From positions 1 through 35,930 of the forward strand of contig CAJYXO010000274.1 of the NCBI GenBank assembly GCA_913778765.1: a stretch of 35,930 nt of DNA. Reading direction: 5' to 3'. The translations under genes were made by a program, and so were the position numbers. Below the pieces are notes generated by a model. The model was not told the origin of the DNA, did no database searches, and saw only the letters and a program-made list of their open reading frames with translations. Below, in pieces: positions 17,517 to 25,790 of this stretch (the stretch's first letter is position 1; each line of letters starts with the position of its first letter). This stretch comes from an uncultured Massilia sp. (GTDB lineage Bacteria; Pseudomonadota; Gammaproteobacteria; Burkholderiales; Burkholderiaceae_D).

Positions 17517-19183
17517 GCCGCTTCCTGCCACTGCAGGTAGCACACCGTGACCGGCATGCCGTGCTCGCGGCAGTACTCGATCCAGCGCAGCTGGTTGTCC
17601 TGCAGGCGGTCGCCGGGGCCCTTCACTTCGATCATCTCGTAGCGGCCTTCTTCCGGCCAGAACTGGATCAGGTCCGGGAAGCCGGTGCGGTTGTCCTTCA
17701 CGTCCTGCAGGATGCGCAGGAACCACAGCTTCAGGTGGGCCGCCGGGATGCAGCGCAGCGCCAGTTCGAGGATCGCGCGATCCAGGTAGTCCCAAGCCAC
17801 GAAGGGCGACTGCAGGCCGGCCTTGGCATCCCAGGTGGCGAGGATGGCGTCGAGGTGGCTGCCGTCGTCCAGGCGCGCCAGGCAGGCGTCGAACTCGCGC
17901 GCGCGGCGCTGCTGGAAGTCGGGGCTGTACAGGTCGGCCGGGCCGCGGTGGAAAGGGTGGAAGAAGGCGCCGGGGATGGCGGCGAACACCGCCGGCCAGC
18001 ACAGCAGCCCGAACAGGGTATTCGCCAGCGTGTTCTCGACGTAGAACACGGGCGCGTCGATGCGGTGCAGGTGTTCCAGCACCACGCCTTCGACGCGCCA
18101 TTCGCCATTCGGGACGGGCAGGTTGAGGTCGAGCCGCGCCGGCTTGACGGCACGCCGCGGCGCCGTTTTCGCATGACCGAGCTTGCGCGCCAGGCGCGGT
18201 CCGATGCGCAGCAGGTGCTGGCGTTCGGCTTCGCTTTCCGGGGCCGCGCTGGCTTCGCAGAACAGCGCATAGGCCTGGTCGAACTTCTCGTCCTTCTCGA
18301 GCACGCGCATGGCGCGCGAGCGGGCGCCGGGGAAGCGGCATTCGGCATACACGGCGTGCGCCGCTTCCCAGTCCTTGTCCTTCTCCAGCTGCTGGCCGAT
18401 GCGGAACAGCAGGCGCTCGCGGCGGGAGTCCAGCCAGTCGTTGCCGAAGCTGTGGCGCGGCACCTCCTGGATCAGCGTGAGCAGCTGCGTGCGCAGCTCC
18501 TCCGCGCCCGGTTCGAGCGCGTCGAAGCGTTCGCGGCAGGCGTGCAGCTGCAGGTAGTGCTCGATGTCCTGGCGCGAGCGGAAACCGCGCGAGGCGCTTG
18601 AAAATTCGACCTGCTCATAGCGGAACAGGCCGAGGTCGGACAGCACGAATTCGGTCCAGTCCTGGCGCAGGTTGCCGAAGAAGATCAGGCGCAGGCGGTC
18701 GCACAGGGGTTTCACGCGAATCGCGAACACGGTATCGACGCAGCCCGGATACCAGGCCGAGAAGGCACGCGGCTCGCCATGCCGCTCGCGCAGGGCTTCC
18801 AGCTGGTCGGGCTTGCGCGCGTTTTTCAGCGGCGCGCCGAGGGCGAAGGCGTCGAGGATTTCCGGCTTGACCAGCAGCTCGAAGAGTTCGTCGATATCGA
18901 TGACGGGGTCGGACACGATCCAGCCGGTCGGCAGCAGGTCCTGCGCCGCGGCGACCGGGCAGCCGATTTCCGGGTAGTTCAGCTTACTGGCGCGGAACAG
19001 GCTGCCCTTGCGCATCACCATGCGCACGAACAGGGCTTGCGCCGGACGCGGCAGGCGGGCGAAAGCGGCGATGAAGGCCTGCTCGTCCTCGTCGAGGAGG
19101 TCGGCGTAGCGCTGGGCGATCCAGTCCAGCACACGCTGGAAGTTGTCCAGATAATAAAACTCGTTTTCCAGAACCCTGATCAT
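17513..19183 (-). CDS. FAN1-type VRR-NUC structure-specific nuclease
   Basis: A 556-residue protein matching bacterial FAN1. The N-terminal segment LFVRMVMRKGSLFRASKLNYPEIG (about 50-73) is the conserved SAP-like region. A helical middle part with TPR-like repeats follows, and the VRR-NUC domain is at the C-terminus: TGFPDLIQFW with D504, and YEMIEVKGPGDRLQDNQ with E519 and K521. The 15- and 17-residue spacings equal those of human FAN1 (D960, E975, K977). FAN1 removes interstrand crosslinks by cutting DNA flaps exonucleolytically. The gene is first in a two-gene operon with an iron-sulfur helicase, behind a LexA operator. No frameshift or missing catalytic residue. Confidence 0.92.
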   Translation of the reverse strand: MIRVLENEFYYLDNFQRVLDWIAQRYADLLDEDEQAFIAAFARLPRPAQALFVRMVMRKGSLFRASKLNYPEIGCPVAAAQDLLPTGWIVSDPVIDIDELFELLVKPEILDAFALGAPLKNARKPDQLEALRERHGEPRAFSAWYPGCVDTVFAIRVKPLCDRLRLIFFGNLRQDWTEFVLSDLGLFRYEQVEFSSASRGFRSRQDIEHYLQLHACRERFDALEPGAEELRTQLLTLIQEVPRHSFGNDWLDSRRERLLFRIGQQLEKDKDWEAAHAVYAECRFPGARSRAMRVLEKDEKFDQAYALFCEASAAPESEAERQHLLRIGPRLARKLGHAKTAPRRAVKPARLDLNLPVPNGEWRVEGVVLEHLHRIDAPVFYVENTLANTLFGLLCWPAVFAAIPGAFFHPFHRGPADLYSPDFQQRRAREFDACLARLDDGSHLDAILATWDAKAGLQSPFVAWDYLDRAILELALRCIPAAHLKLWFLRILQDVKDNRTGFPDLIQFWPEEGRYEMIEVKGPGDRLQDNQLRWIEYCREHGMPVTVCYLQWQEAA

Positions 19184-19192
19184 ATCCCACCG

Positions 19193-19212
19193 TACTGTAG
19201 CTTTATACAGTA
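19193..19212 (-). promoter_or_regulatory. LexA (SOS) operator of the FAN1-helicase operon
   Basis: The sequence contains CTGTAGCTTTATACAG, a canonical CTGT-N8-ACAG LexA box. It is flanked by TA on each side, so it fits the 20-bp E. coli-type consensus at every position outside the central six. It ends nine bases from the ATG of the FAN1 gene and overlaps a minus-strand -10-like TATACT (19209-19214). This is the expected place for repression by LexA and induction by DNA damage. Confidence 0.88.
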
Positions 19213-19223
19213 TAGCGGGACGC

Positions 19224-19256
19224 CGCCGCTTTACCCAGCAGTAGCGGCGCTTTTTT
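19224..19256 (+). terminator. Orphan terminator-like hairpin on the plus strand
   Basis: A 7-bp stem CGCCGCT/AGCGGCG with a 12-base loop, then C and six T. It has the shape of an intrinsic terminator for rightward transcription, but no plus-strand gene lies upstream because the nearest genes run leftward. It may stop antisense transcription, or be incidental. Confidence 0.45.
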
Positions 19257-19271
19257 GCGACGGCGTGGCTT

Positions 19272-20060
19272 TTACGGCTTACGCGCGGCTTCCTCCGCTT
19301 CCTGGCGCGCGGCCGCGTGCTGGATGATGGCCGATATCAAGGCGACATCGGTGTCGAGCGCCGGGGCCGCCGGTTTGACCGCGGCAGCCTGGCGCCGGCT
19401 GCGTGCGGCGGCCTCGGCGTGGGCCAGGGAGCGGGCCGCACGCGGCGCCGTTTTCGCGGCAGTGGCGTGCGCGGTCGGGCGCGGCGGATCGCGCGGGACG
19501 CTTTGCGCGGCGATCCGGCCTGCGGCCTGCCGGGGCGGCAACGGACGGGCTGCCGGCGGAACCGCTGCCGGCGCTGCCAGGGCTGCTGCCGGGACTGCGC
19601 CTGCCGTGGCCGGCGCCACCGTCAGCGTCGCCGCGTCCGCCTCGGTATCGGAGGGCGGCGCGAGGTCGACGATGGCGGCGCCGGCGGCGCTGGCTGCGTT
19701 GCTGCCCGCGGCGGTCTTCGACGCTGTCAGCGGCGCGTTGCCGACCGTCTCGTCGACGGTTTCAATGACCGGCGCGGGCGGCTTGATCGAGCCGGCCAGC
19801 GCGGTATCGACCGCGGCCGGCCGGGCAGTGTGGACCAGCCAGGCCAGGGCGCCGGCCAGCGCGCAGGCCAGCACACCGCCGGCGCCGTACCAGAAGCGCG
19901 GCGAGCGGTCGAGGACGCTGCGCAGCATGCGGCGCCGCAGCGGCCCCTTGGCCTGGCGGTCGAGCATGTCGAGAATATTCACTTCGCTGCCCGAGCGGCG
20001 CCCTGAAGACATCAGGTTCGGACGCCGCGTTCCGGGTTGATCTTCGTCTGTAGGGCGCAC
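19272..20060 (-). CDS. Unrecognised Ala/Pro-rich single-pass membrane protein
   Basis: About 262 residues. I chose the GTG start at 20060 because a perfect AGGAGG (20067-20072 on the opposite strand) lies six bases before it; the much longer open frame upstream runs antisense to the M15 peptidase. A basic cytoplasmic N-terminus (about 1-58, with RQAKGPLRRRMLRSVLDRSP) is followed by one transmembrane helix, WYGAGGVLACALAGALAWLV. The remaining ~180 residues are low-complexity Ala/Pro/Thr sequence ending in a helical tail, ISAIIQHAAARQEAEEAARK. The topology suggests an inner-membrane protein with a periplasmic extension. It is divergent from the T6SS peptidase gene, 54 bases apart. I recognise no family and assign no function. 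Confidence 0.65.
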   Translation of the reverse strand: MRPTDEDQPGTRRPNLMSSGRRSGSEVNILDMLDRQAKGPLRRRMLRSVLDRSPRFWYGAGGVLACALAGALAWLVHTARPAAVDTALAGSIKPPAPVIETVDETVGNAPLTASKTAAGSNAASAAGAAIVDLAPPSDTEADAATLTVAPATAGAVPAAALAAPAAVPPAARPLPPRQAAGRIAAQSVPRDPPRPTAHATAAKTAPRAARSLAHAEAAARSRRQAAAVKPAAPALDTDVALISAIIQHAAARQEAEEAARKP

Positions 20061-20114
20061 CGTGGTCCTCCTAAGATTGGTCACTATCCAATTAGAAACA
20101 AACCGGAGAAGCGG

Positions 20115-20966
20115 ATGCTGATCTTCCTCGCCCTTTTGTATTTTTGTCTTGCTTGCAGCCTGATCTGGCTGGCATGTTTTCCCGCCGGCCGCGCTTCCAT
20201 CCTGCAATTGCTGGGCGGGCTGCAGCGGCGCCTGCAGCTGCGCGCCGGCGCCTGGCGCGATTCGGGCGGCGCGGCGCTGCGCGAAGCCGGTCCCGGCCTG
20301 CGCTGGCGCTGGCGCCTGCGCGCGGGCGAGGTGAGGCGCTGGCTCAAGAAGCATCGCGCCTTCGTCGCCGTCGCGCTGCCGCTGGTGCTGATCCCGCCGC
20401 TGGTAGCGCTGCTGAACCGCAAGCCCGACATGCTGCCCGGCTACGAGCCGACGGACACCGTGGTCGACGCCCAGGTCGCGGCCCTGCTGAAGGGCGAGCA
20501 GCTGGTGCCGCCGGCCTCGCTGCCGCCGGTCGCCTTCAACACCCGCGAAGTCGAGCTGGTGCGGCCGATGCTGGTCGACGCCAGCCGCAACTGGGGCCTG
20601 ATGCATCCCGACTTCAACCAGCGCCTGCTGCTCGTGTTCCGCATCATGAAGGAAAAATATGGCTATGAGATGGCGCTGCTGGAGGGCTACCGCAGCCCGG
20701 CGCGGCAGGACTTGTTGGCAAAAATGGGATCGGCGGTGACGAATGCGCGCGCCTTCCAGAGCTGGCACCAGTACGGCCTGGCTGCGGACTGCGCATTTCT
20801 GCGCGACGGCAAGCCGGTGATCTCGGAAAAGGATCCATGGGCCATGCGCGGCTACCAGCTGTACGGCGAGGTGGCGGAATCGGTGGGCCTGACCTGGGGC
20901 GGGCGCTGGACCATGATGGACTTCGGCCATACCGAGTTGCGCCTGCGCGGGGTCATGAAACACTGA
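20115..20966 (+). CDS. M15-family peptidoglycan peptidase, TagX-like (T6SS-linked)
   Basis: A 283-residue protein with two hydrophobic segments (1-22 and about 82-100) and a periplasmic M15/VanY-type metallopeptidase domain (about 145-283). Zinc ligands are visible in the family pattern: SWHQYGLAADCAF gives H218 and D225, and DFGHTEL gives H272; EGYRSPARQ precedes them. The domain cleaves peptide bonds in peptidoglycan stems. In Acinetobacter a membrane-anchored M15 enzyme, TagX, opens the wall for T6SS assembly, and the position immediately upstream of tssM suggests the same job here. The ATG at 20115 was chosen for its GGAG site and because it puts a membrane anchor at the N-terminus. Confidence 0.85.
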   Translation: MLIFLALLYFCLACSLIWLACFPAGRASILQLLGGLQRRLQLRAGAWRDSGGAALREAGPGLRWRWRLRAGEVRRWLKKHRAFVAVALPLVLIPPLVALLNRKPDMLPGYEPTDTVVDAQVAALLKGEQLVPPASLPPVAFNTREVELVRPMLVDASRNWGLMHPDFNQRLLLVFRIMKEKYGYEMALLEGYRSPARQDLLAKMGSAVTNARAFQSWHQYGLAADCAFLRDGKPVISEKDPWAMRGYQLYGEVAESVGLTWGGRWTMMDFGHTELRLRGVMKH

Positions 20967-21078
20967 TTGGCCACTTCGCCACACCGACCCGAGCCATTGT
21001 CTCAGGTCAACAATCCGCGCGGAAATAGTGACACCATTGCCTGTGGCATTCCATTCAACTCTCTGAACCGAACCCACT

Positions 21079-24000
21079 ATGGCCCGACTCTGGCAGTTCC
21101 TCACCAACAGCCGCGTATTGGCCGTGATCGGCATTGCCGCCCTGGCGGCGATCCTTTTGCTCGGCGCGGAATCGCTCGAAGTGGCGGCCATCTGGGCCGG
21201 GCTCGCCGGCCTGCTGCTGCTGGCCGCCTGGGGCAGCTGGTGGCTGGCGCGCGGCTGGCTGCGCAAGCGCGCCGGCGCCCGCCTGAGCGAAGCCATCGTC
21301 ACCCAGGCCGATGCGCCCCAGCGCAACGATGCGCAAGTGCTGCGCACCGGGATGCTGGAGGCGATCAATACCATCAAGACCTCGAAGCTGGGACTGACGC
21401 GCGGCGCCCAGGCCCTGTACGAGCTGCCCTGGTACATGATCATCGGGAACCCGGCGGCCGGCAAGAGCAGCGCCATCAAGCACTCCGGCCTGACCTTCCC
21501 GATCCCGGGCAGCAAGGCGGTGCAGGGCGTGGGCGGCACGCGCAACTGCGACTGGTTCTTCACCACCGACGGCATCCTGCTCGATACCGCAGGCCGCTAT
21601 TCGGTGGTCGAAGCCGACCGCGCCGAGTGGTTCAGCTTCCTCGACCTGCTGCGCCGGCACCGGCGGCGCGCGCCGATCAACGGCATCATCATCGCCGTCA
21701 GCGTGGCCGAACTGGCGGGCGGCTCGCCGGAAGCCTCGATCGAGCTGGCCAAGAGCCTGCGCACGCGGGTCCAGGAATTGACCGAGCGCCTCGGCGTGCA
21801 TGCGCCGGTGTACGTGGTCTTCACCAAGGCCGACCTGATCGCCGGCTTCTCCGACTTCTTCCACGACGCCGAACGCGGCGAACGCGACCGGGTCTGGGGC
21901 GCGACCCAGCGCTACAACCGCCGCAGCACGCCACAGGACGTGCTGGGCTTCTTCGATGCGCACTTCGACGAGCTGTACGACGGCCTGAAGGAGATGAGCC
22001 TGGCCACCATGGCCGGCAACCGCAGCGCGGCGATGCGTCCGGGCGTATTTACCTTCCCGCTCGAATTCGCCTCGCTCAAGCCGCACCTGCGCGCCTTCCT
22101 GGCCACCTTGTTCGAAGAGAATACCTGGCAGTTCAAGCCCGTCATGCGCGGCTTCTATTTCACCAGCGCGCTGCAGGAAGGCGCGGTCGAGAACCTGTCC
22201 TCGCGCCGCGTCGCCACACGCTTCGACTTGCAGCTGAAGGGTGGGGAGCACAAGGGCGCGCAGCAGGAAGAGCAGTCCGGCTTCTTCCTGCTCGAGCTGT
22301 TCCGCAAGGTGATCTTTGCCGATAAAGAGCTGGTCAAGCGCTACACCAGCCCGCACGCCACGCGCCTGAAGACCGCGGCCTTCTTCGCCGCCACCGTGCT
22401 GCTCGGCTGCGCACTGGGCGGCTGGAGCTGGTCCTACATGGGCAACCGCCAGCTGGTCGCCAACGTCCAGGTGGACCTCGACAAGGTCAGCAAGCTGCAG
22501 GCGAAGGGCAACGGCCTGCAGGCGCGACTGGAAGCGCTCGACATCCTGCAGGACCGCATCGAGCAGCTCGAAAAGTACCTGGACGACCAGCCCTGGGCGC
22601 TGTCCTTCGGCCTCTACCAGGGCGAGGCGCTGGAACGCAAGCTGCGCGACGAATATTTTGCCGGCGTGCGCGAGGTGATGGTGCTGCCAGTGACCGGCGC
22701 CATCGAGTCGCTGCTGGCCGAGATGAACGCCAACGCCTCCCAGCTCGATCCGAACGCCCAGGCCGCCCCCGGCGCCAAGCCGGGCCAGCCCTACCAGGAC
22801 GTCTCGGCCACCAACGTCGGCGACGCCTACAACGCGCTGAAGACTTACCTGATGCTGGCCGATAAGAGCCACGCCGAGCCCGGCCACCTGAACGACCAGC
22901 TGACCCGCTACTGGCGCGTGTGGCTGCAGGCGAACCGCGGCGCCATGCCGAAGGAGCAGATGATCCGCAGCGCCGAGCGCCTGATGACCTTCCACTTGTC
23001 GCACATCCAGGACCCGGCCTGGCCGCAGATCACGCCCAAACTCAGCCTGCTCGACACGGCGCGCGACAACCTGCGCCGCGTGGTGCGCGGCACGCCGGCG
23101 CGCGAGCGCGTCTACGCCGACATCCGCACCCGCGCCGCGACCCGCTTCCCGGCGGTGACGGTGGCGCGCATCGTCGGCGAGCAGGACCAGGCGCTGGTGG
23201 TCGGCAGCCACGCGGTGGCGGGCGCCTTCACCCGCGACGCCTGGGAAAAGTTCGTCACCGGCGCCATCCGCGAAGCCTCGAACCGCGAGCTGCAGAGCAC
23301 CGACTGGGTGCTGAAGACGGCGGCCAAGGACGACCTGACCCTGGAAGGCAGCCCGGAGCAGATCCAGAAAGCGCTGATCGACCTGTACAAGGCCGATTAT
23401 GCGAAGGAGTGGGGCAAGTTCATGCAGGGCGTGACGATCGCCGACCTGAACGGCTTCGAAGCCAGCGTGCAGGCCATGAACCGGCTCGGCGACCCGCAGG
23501 CGTCGCCGCTGGCCAAGGTGCTCAGGACGGTCTACGACGAAACCTCCTGGGACGACCCGAGCCAGGCGCGCGTCGACCAGGCCAAGCTGAAGCGCGGCGT
23601 GCTGGCGTGGTTCCGCGAAGTCGTGCTGCGCCGTACGCCGAGCGAGGCGCGCCAGATTGCGGATGCGGCGGCGCCCATGCCGAATGCCGCGGGCACTGTC
23701 GGCATGGCAGGCGCGCCGGCGGCCGGCGTGGTGGGCCGCGAGTTCGCCGGCGTCGCCCGCCTGGTCGGCAAGAAGGAGAAGGACGCGTCGCTGATGACCG
23801 GCTACCTGGACGCGCTGTCGAAGCTGCGCTCGCGCCTGAACCAGCTGAAGAACCAGGGCGATCCGGGCCCCGGCGCCAAGCAGCTGATGCAGCAGACGCT
23901 CGAAGGCAACGGCTCCGAGCTGGCCGAGGCCCTCAAATACGTCGACGAGCAGATGCTGACCGGGATGACCGATGCGCAGAAGCAGATGCTGCGCCCGCTG

Positions 24001-24822
24001 CTGGTGCGGCCGCTGGTGCAGACCTTCGCCATGATCGTGCTGCCGTCCGAATCCGAGATCAACAAGACCTGGCAGGCGCAGGTGGTGGAGCCCTTCCAGA
24101 AGACGCTGGCCGGCAAGTCGCCGTTCTCGCCAGGCGCGCAAATGCAGGCCACGGCCGGCGAGATCGGCCAGGTGTTCGGTCCCGAAGGCGCGGTTGCGAA
24201 GTTCGTGTCCACGACCATGGGCCCGTTGGTGGTGCGGCGCGGCGACGTGCTCTCGAGCCGCACCTGGGCCGACATTGGCGTGACCCTGGCGCCGCAGGTG
24301 GTGAGCGGCTTTCCGGGCTGGGTAGCGCCGCTGTCCGCCAACGGCGTCGCTACCGGCGGCGGTCCGCAGACCGTGTTCCAGCTGCTGCCGATGACGGCGG
24401 CCGGCGTCACCGAGTACACCATCGAGATCGACGGCCAGCAGCTCCGTTACCGGAATACGCCGCCAGCCTGGGTGAATATGGTGCACCCGGGGCCGCAGGG
24501 CGCGAGTGGGGCCAAGGTCAGCGCTGTTACCTTCGATGGTCGCACGGTCGAGCTGGTCAATGAGCCAGGCGAGCAAGGCCTGACAAAGCTGATGGCCGCT
24601 GCCGTTACGAAGAAACTGGGGCCTGGCTTGGGCGAGCTGCGCTGGACCTATGGCGGTACGACGGTGGGGGTCACGCTGAAGCTGGTCAGCAGCGCTGCAA
24701 GCAATAGCGACGGCCAGGCCAGCCGCGGCTTCAGCGGCCTGCGCCTGCCCGACACCGTGGTCGGCCGCGCCGCCGCCGGCGCCGGCGCCGGCAACCCGCA
24801 ACTGGCCGGAGCCGCACAATGA
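21079..24822 (+). CDS. tssM: T6SS inner-membrane protein TssM (IcmF family)
   Basis: A 1247-residue protein. Two N-terminal transmembrane helices (about 13-28 and 38-56) are followed by a cytoplasmic NTPase-like domain with Walker A IIGNPAAGKSSAIKHSG (K129) and LLDTAGRY about 40 residues later. A third membrane helix (about 431-447) leads into the long periplasmic IcmF region that reaches TssJ. TssM forms the trans-envelope channel with TssL and TssJ. Length is typical of the family. The ribosome-binding site before the ATG is poor. The stop overlaps the tagF start as ATGA. Confidence 0.95.
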   Translation: MARLWQFLTNSRVLAVIGIAALAAILLLGAESLEVAAIWAGLAGLLLLAAWGSWWLARGWLRKRAGARLSEAIVTQADAPQRNDAQVLRTGMLEAINTIKTSKLGLTRGAQALYELPWYMIIGNPAAGKSSAIKHSGLTFPIPGSKAVQGVGGTRNCDWFFTTDGILLDTAGRYSVVEADRAEWFSFLDLLRRHRRRAPINGIIIAVSVAELAGGSPEASIELAKSLRTRVQELTERLGVHAPVYVVFTKADLIAGFSDFFHDAERGERDRVWGATQRYNRRSTPQDVLGFFDAHFDELYDGLKEMSLATMAGNRSAAMRPGVFTFPLEFASLKPHLRAFLATLFEENTWQFKPVMRGFYFTSALQEGAVENLSSRRVATRFDLQLKGGEHKGAQQEEQSGFFLLELFRKVIFADKELVKRYTSPHATRLKTAAFFAATVLLGCALGGWSWSYMGNRQLVANVQVDLDKVSKLQAKGNGLQARLEALDILQDRIEQLEKYLDDQPWALSFGLYQGEALERKLRDEYFAGVREVMVLPVTGAIESLLAEMNANASQLDPNAQAAPGAKPGQPYQDVSATNVGDAYNALKTYLMLADKSHAEPGHLNDQLTRYWRVWLQANRGAMPKEQMIRSAERLMTFHLSHIQDPAWPQITPKLSLLDTARDNLRRVVRGTPARERVYADIRTRAATRFPAVTVARIVGEQDQALVVGSHAVAGAFTRDAWEKFVTGAIREASNRELQSTDWVLKTAAKDDLTLEGSPEQIQKALIDLYKADYAKEWGKFMQGVTIADLNGFEASVQAMNRLGDPQASPLAKVLRTVYDETSWDDPSQARVDQAKLKRGVLAWFREVVLRRTPSEARQIADAAAPMPNAAGTVGMAGAPAAGVVGREFAGVARLVGKKEKDASLMTGYLDALSKLRSRLNQLKNQGDPGPGAKQLMQQTLEGNGSELAEALKYVDEQMLTGMTDAQKQMLRPLLVRPLVQTFAMIVLPSESEINKTWQAQVVEPFQKTLAGKSPFSPGAQMQATAGEIGQVFGPEGAVAKFVSTTMGPLVVRRGDVLSSRTWADIGVTLAPQVVSGFPGWVAPLSANGVATGGGPQTVFQLLPMTAAGVTEYTIEIDGQQLRYRNTPPAWVNMVHPGPQGASGAKVSAVTFDGRTVELVNEPGEQGLTKLMAAAVTKKLGPGLGELRWTYGGTTVGVTLKLVSSAASNSDGQASRGFSGLRLPDTVVGRAAAGAGAGNPQLAGAAQ

Positions 24823-25790
24823 CGCGCGTGCCTACCTCGAGCCGGTTCGGCTACTTCGGCAAGATTCCCGCGCGCAGCGACTTCGTCAAAGTGGCCGACG
24901 ACCAGCCGGTGGTCGGCATGCTGGACGACTGGCTGGCCCAGGTCATGACCCGCCTGCCCGCCGATCCGCGCTGGAAGATCTATTATGACGCTTCGCCGCC
25001 GGTCAGCTTCGCCTTCGTCGGGCCCGGCCGCCGCCACGCCGTCGCCGGCCACCTGGTGGCGAGCCGCGACCAGTCCGGGCGCCGCTTTCCCTTCCTGATG
25101 ATGCGCACCGTCGACGTGCCGGAGCCGGAAGCCTTCGTCGCACGCTGCCCGCTGGCCTTCGGTCCGCTGTGGGAATTCCTCGGGACGATGGCGCCGCGTG
25201 TGATCGAGAGCGAGGATCCCGGCCCGCACCTGCATGCGATCGCCGAAGCCCTGGTCGGCCTCGGCGAGCACGATGCGCAGCTGGACGAGTTCCTGGCCGC
25301 GTCCACCGTCAGCTCCCTGTCGGGCGCGCTGGAACTGGAAGCGAACCGCCTGATCCTCGGCCTGGGCCTGCTGCTGCAGCCGGTCATGCACAGCCGCCCG
25401 GCGGCGCTGCAGAAAAGCCTGGTGCTGCCGCTGCCCAAGCTCGGCGATGCCGCGGTGCGCTGCCAGGTGGCGGCGTTCTGGCTGGAGCTGGTCACGCCCT
25501 TCATCCGCCGTACCGCCTTCGACCTGGTGCTGTTCCTGACCACCGTGGGGCAGCAGCCGGTGCTGGTGATCGGCTTCGGCGGCGCGGCAAGCGAGACCCT
25601 GCACGGCATCGTCGATCCGCTGGCCGGCCGCGAGCAGCAGGTGCAGCTGGTCGACAACGGCTGGATCGACGAGCAGATCGGCATCGACATCGACGTGCGC
25701 GCGCTGGCCAGCTACCTCGAGCAGCCGATGCTGCCGCTGCGCCTGGCGCGCGAACTGTTCCTCAAGACTTTCATCGGAGCCGCGACGTGA
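24819..25790 (+). CDS. tagF: T6SS accessory protein TagF (ImpM family)
   Basis: A 323-residue protein beginning with the family signature FGYFGKIPARSDFVKV, followed by FAFVGPGRRHAVAGHLVASRDQSGRRFPF, as in TagF/ImpM (DUF2094). In Pseudomonas TagF is a post-translational repressor of T6SS assembly that acts with the Fha/PppA/PpkA pathway, and in other bacteria independently of it; no kinase or phosphatase gene is in this window. It is longer than the short TagF proteins, with about 150 extra C-terminal residues of no recognised fold. ATGA overlap with tssM and GTGA overlap with the next gene indicate a translationally coupled trio. Confidence 0.88.
   Translation: MTRVPTSSRFGYFGKIPARSDFVKVADDQPVVGMLDDWLAQVMTRLPADPRWKIYYDASPPVSFAFVGPGRRHAVAGHLVASRDQSGRRFPFLMMRTVDVPEPEAFVARCPLAFGPLWEFLGTMAPRVIESEDPGPHLHAIAEALVGLGEHDAQLDEFLAASTVSSLSGALELEANRLILGLGLLLQPVMHSRPAALQKSLVLPLPKLGDAAVRCQVAAFWLELVTPFIRRTAFDLVLFLTTVGQQPVLVIGFGGAASETLHGIVDPLAGREQQVQLVDNGWIDEQIGIDIDVRALASYLEQPMLPLRLARELFLKTFIGAAT

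Noticed and set aside
17517..18341. A longer helicase reading frame extending the protein to 1025 residues.
   Set aside because: The added part lies entirely within the FAN1 gene in another frame and is Pro/Arg-rich noise; the TTG overlapping the FAN1 stop is the sensible start.
21055..24819. A 1254-codon minus-strand open frame opposite tssM, and a similar 821-codon one opposite the TonB receptor (8506-10971).
   Set aside because: Both are antisense shadows produced by high-GC codon bias of genuine genes; their translations are Gln/Ala/Gly/His/Asp-rich without domain features.
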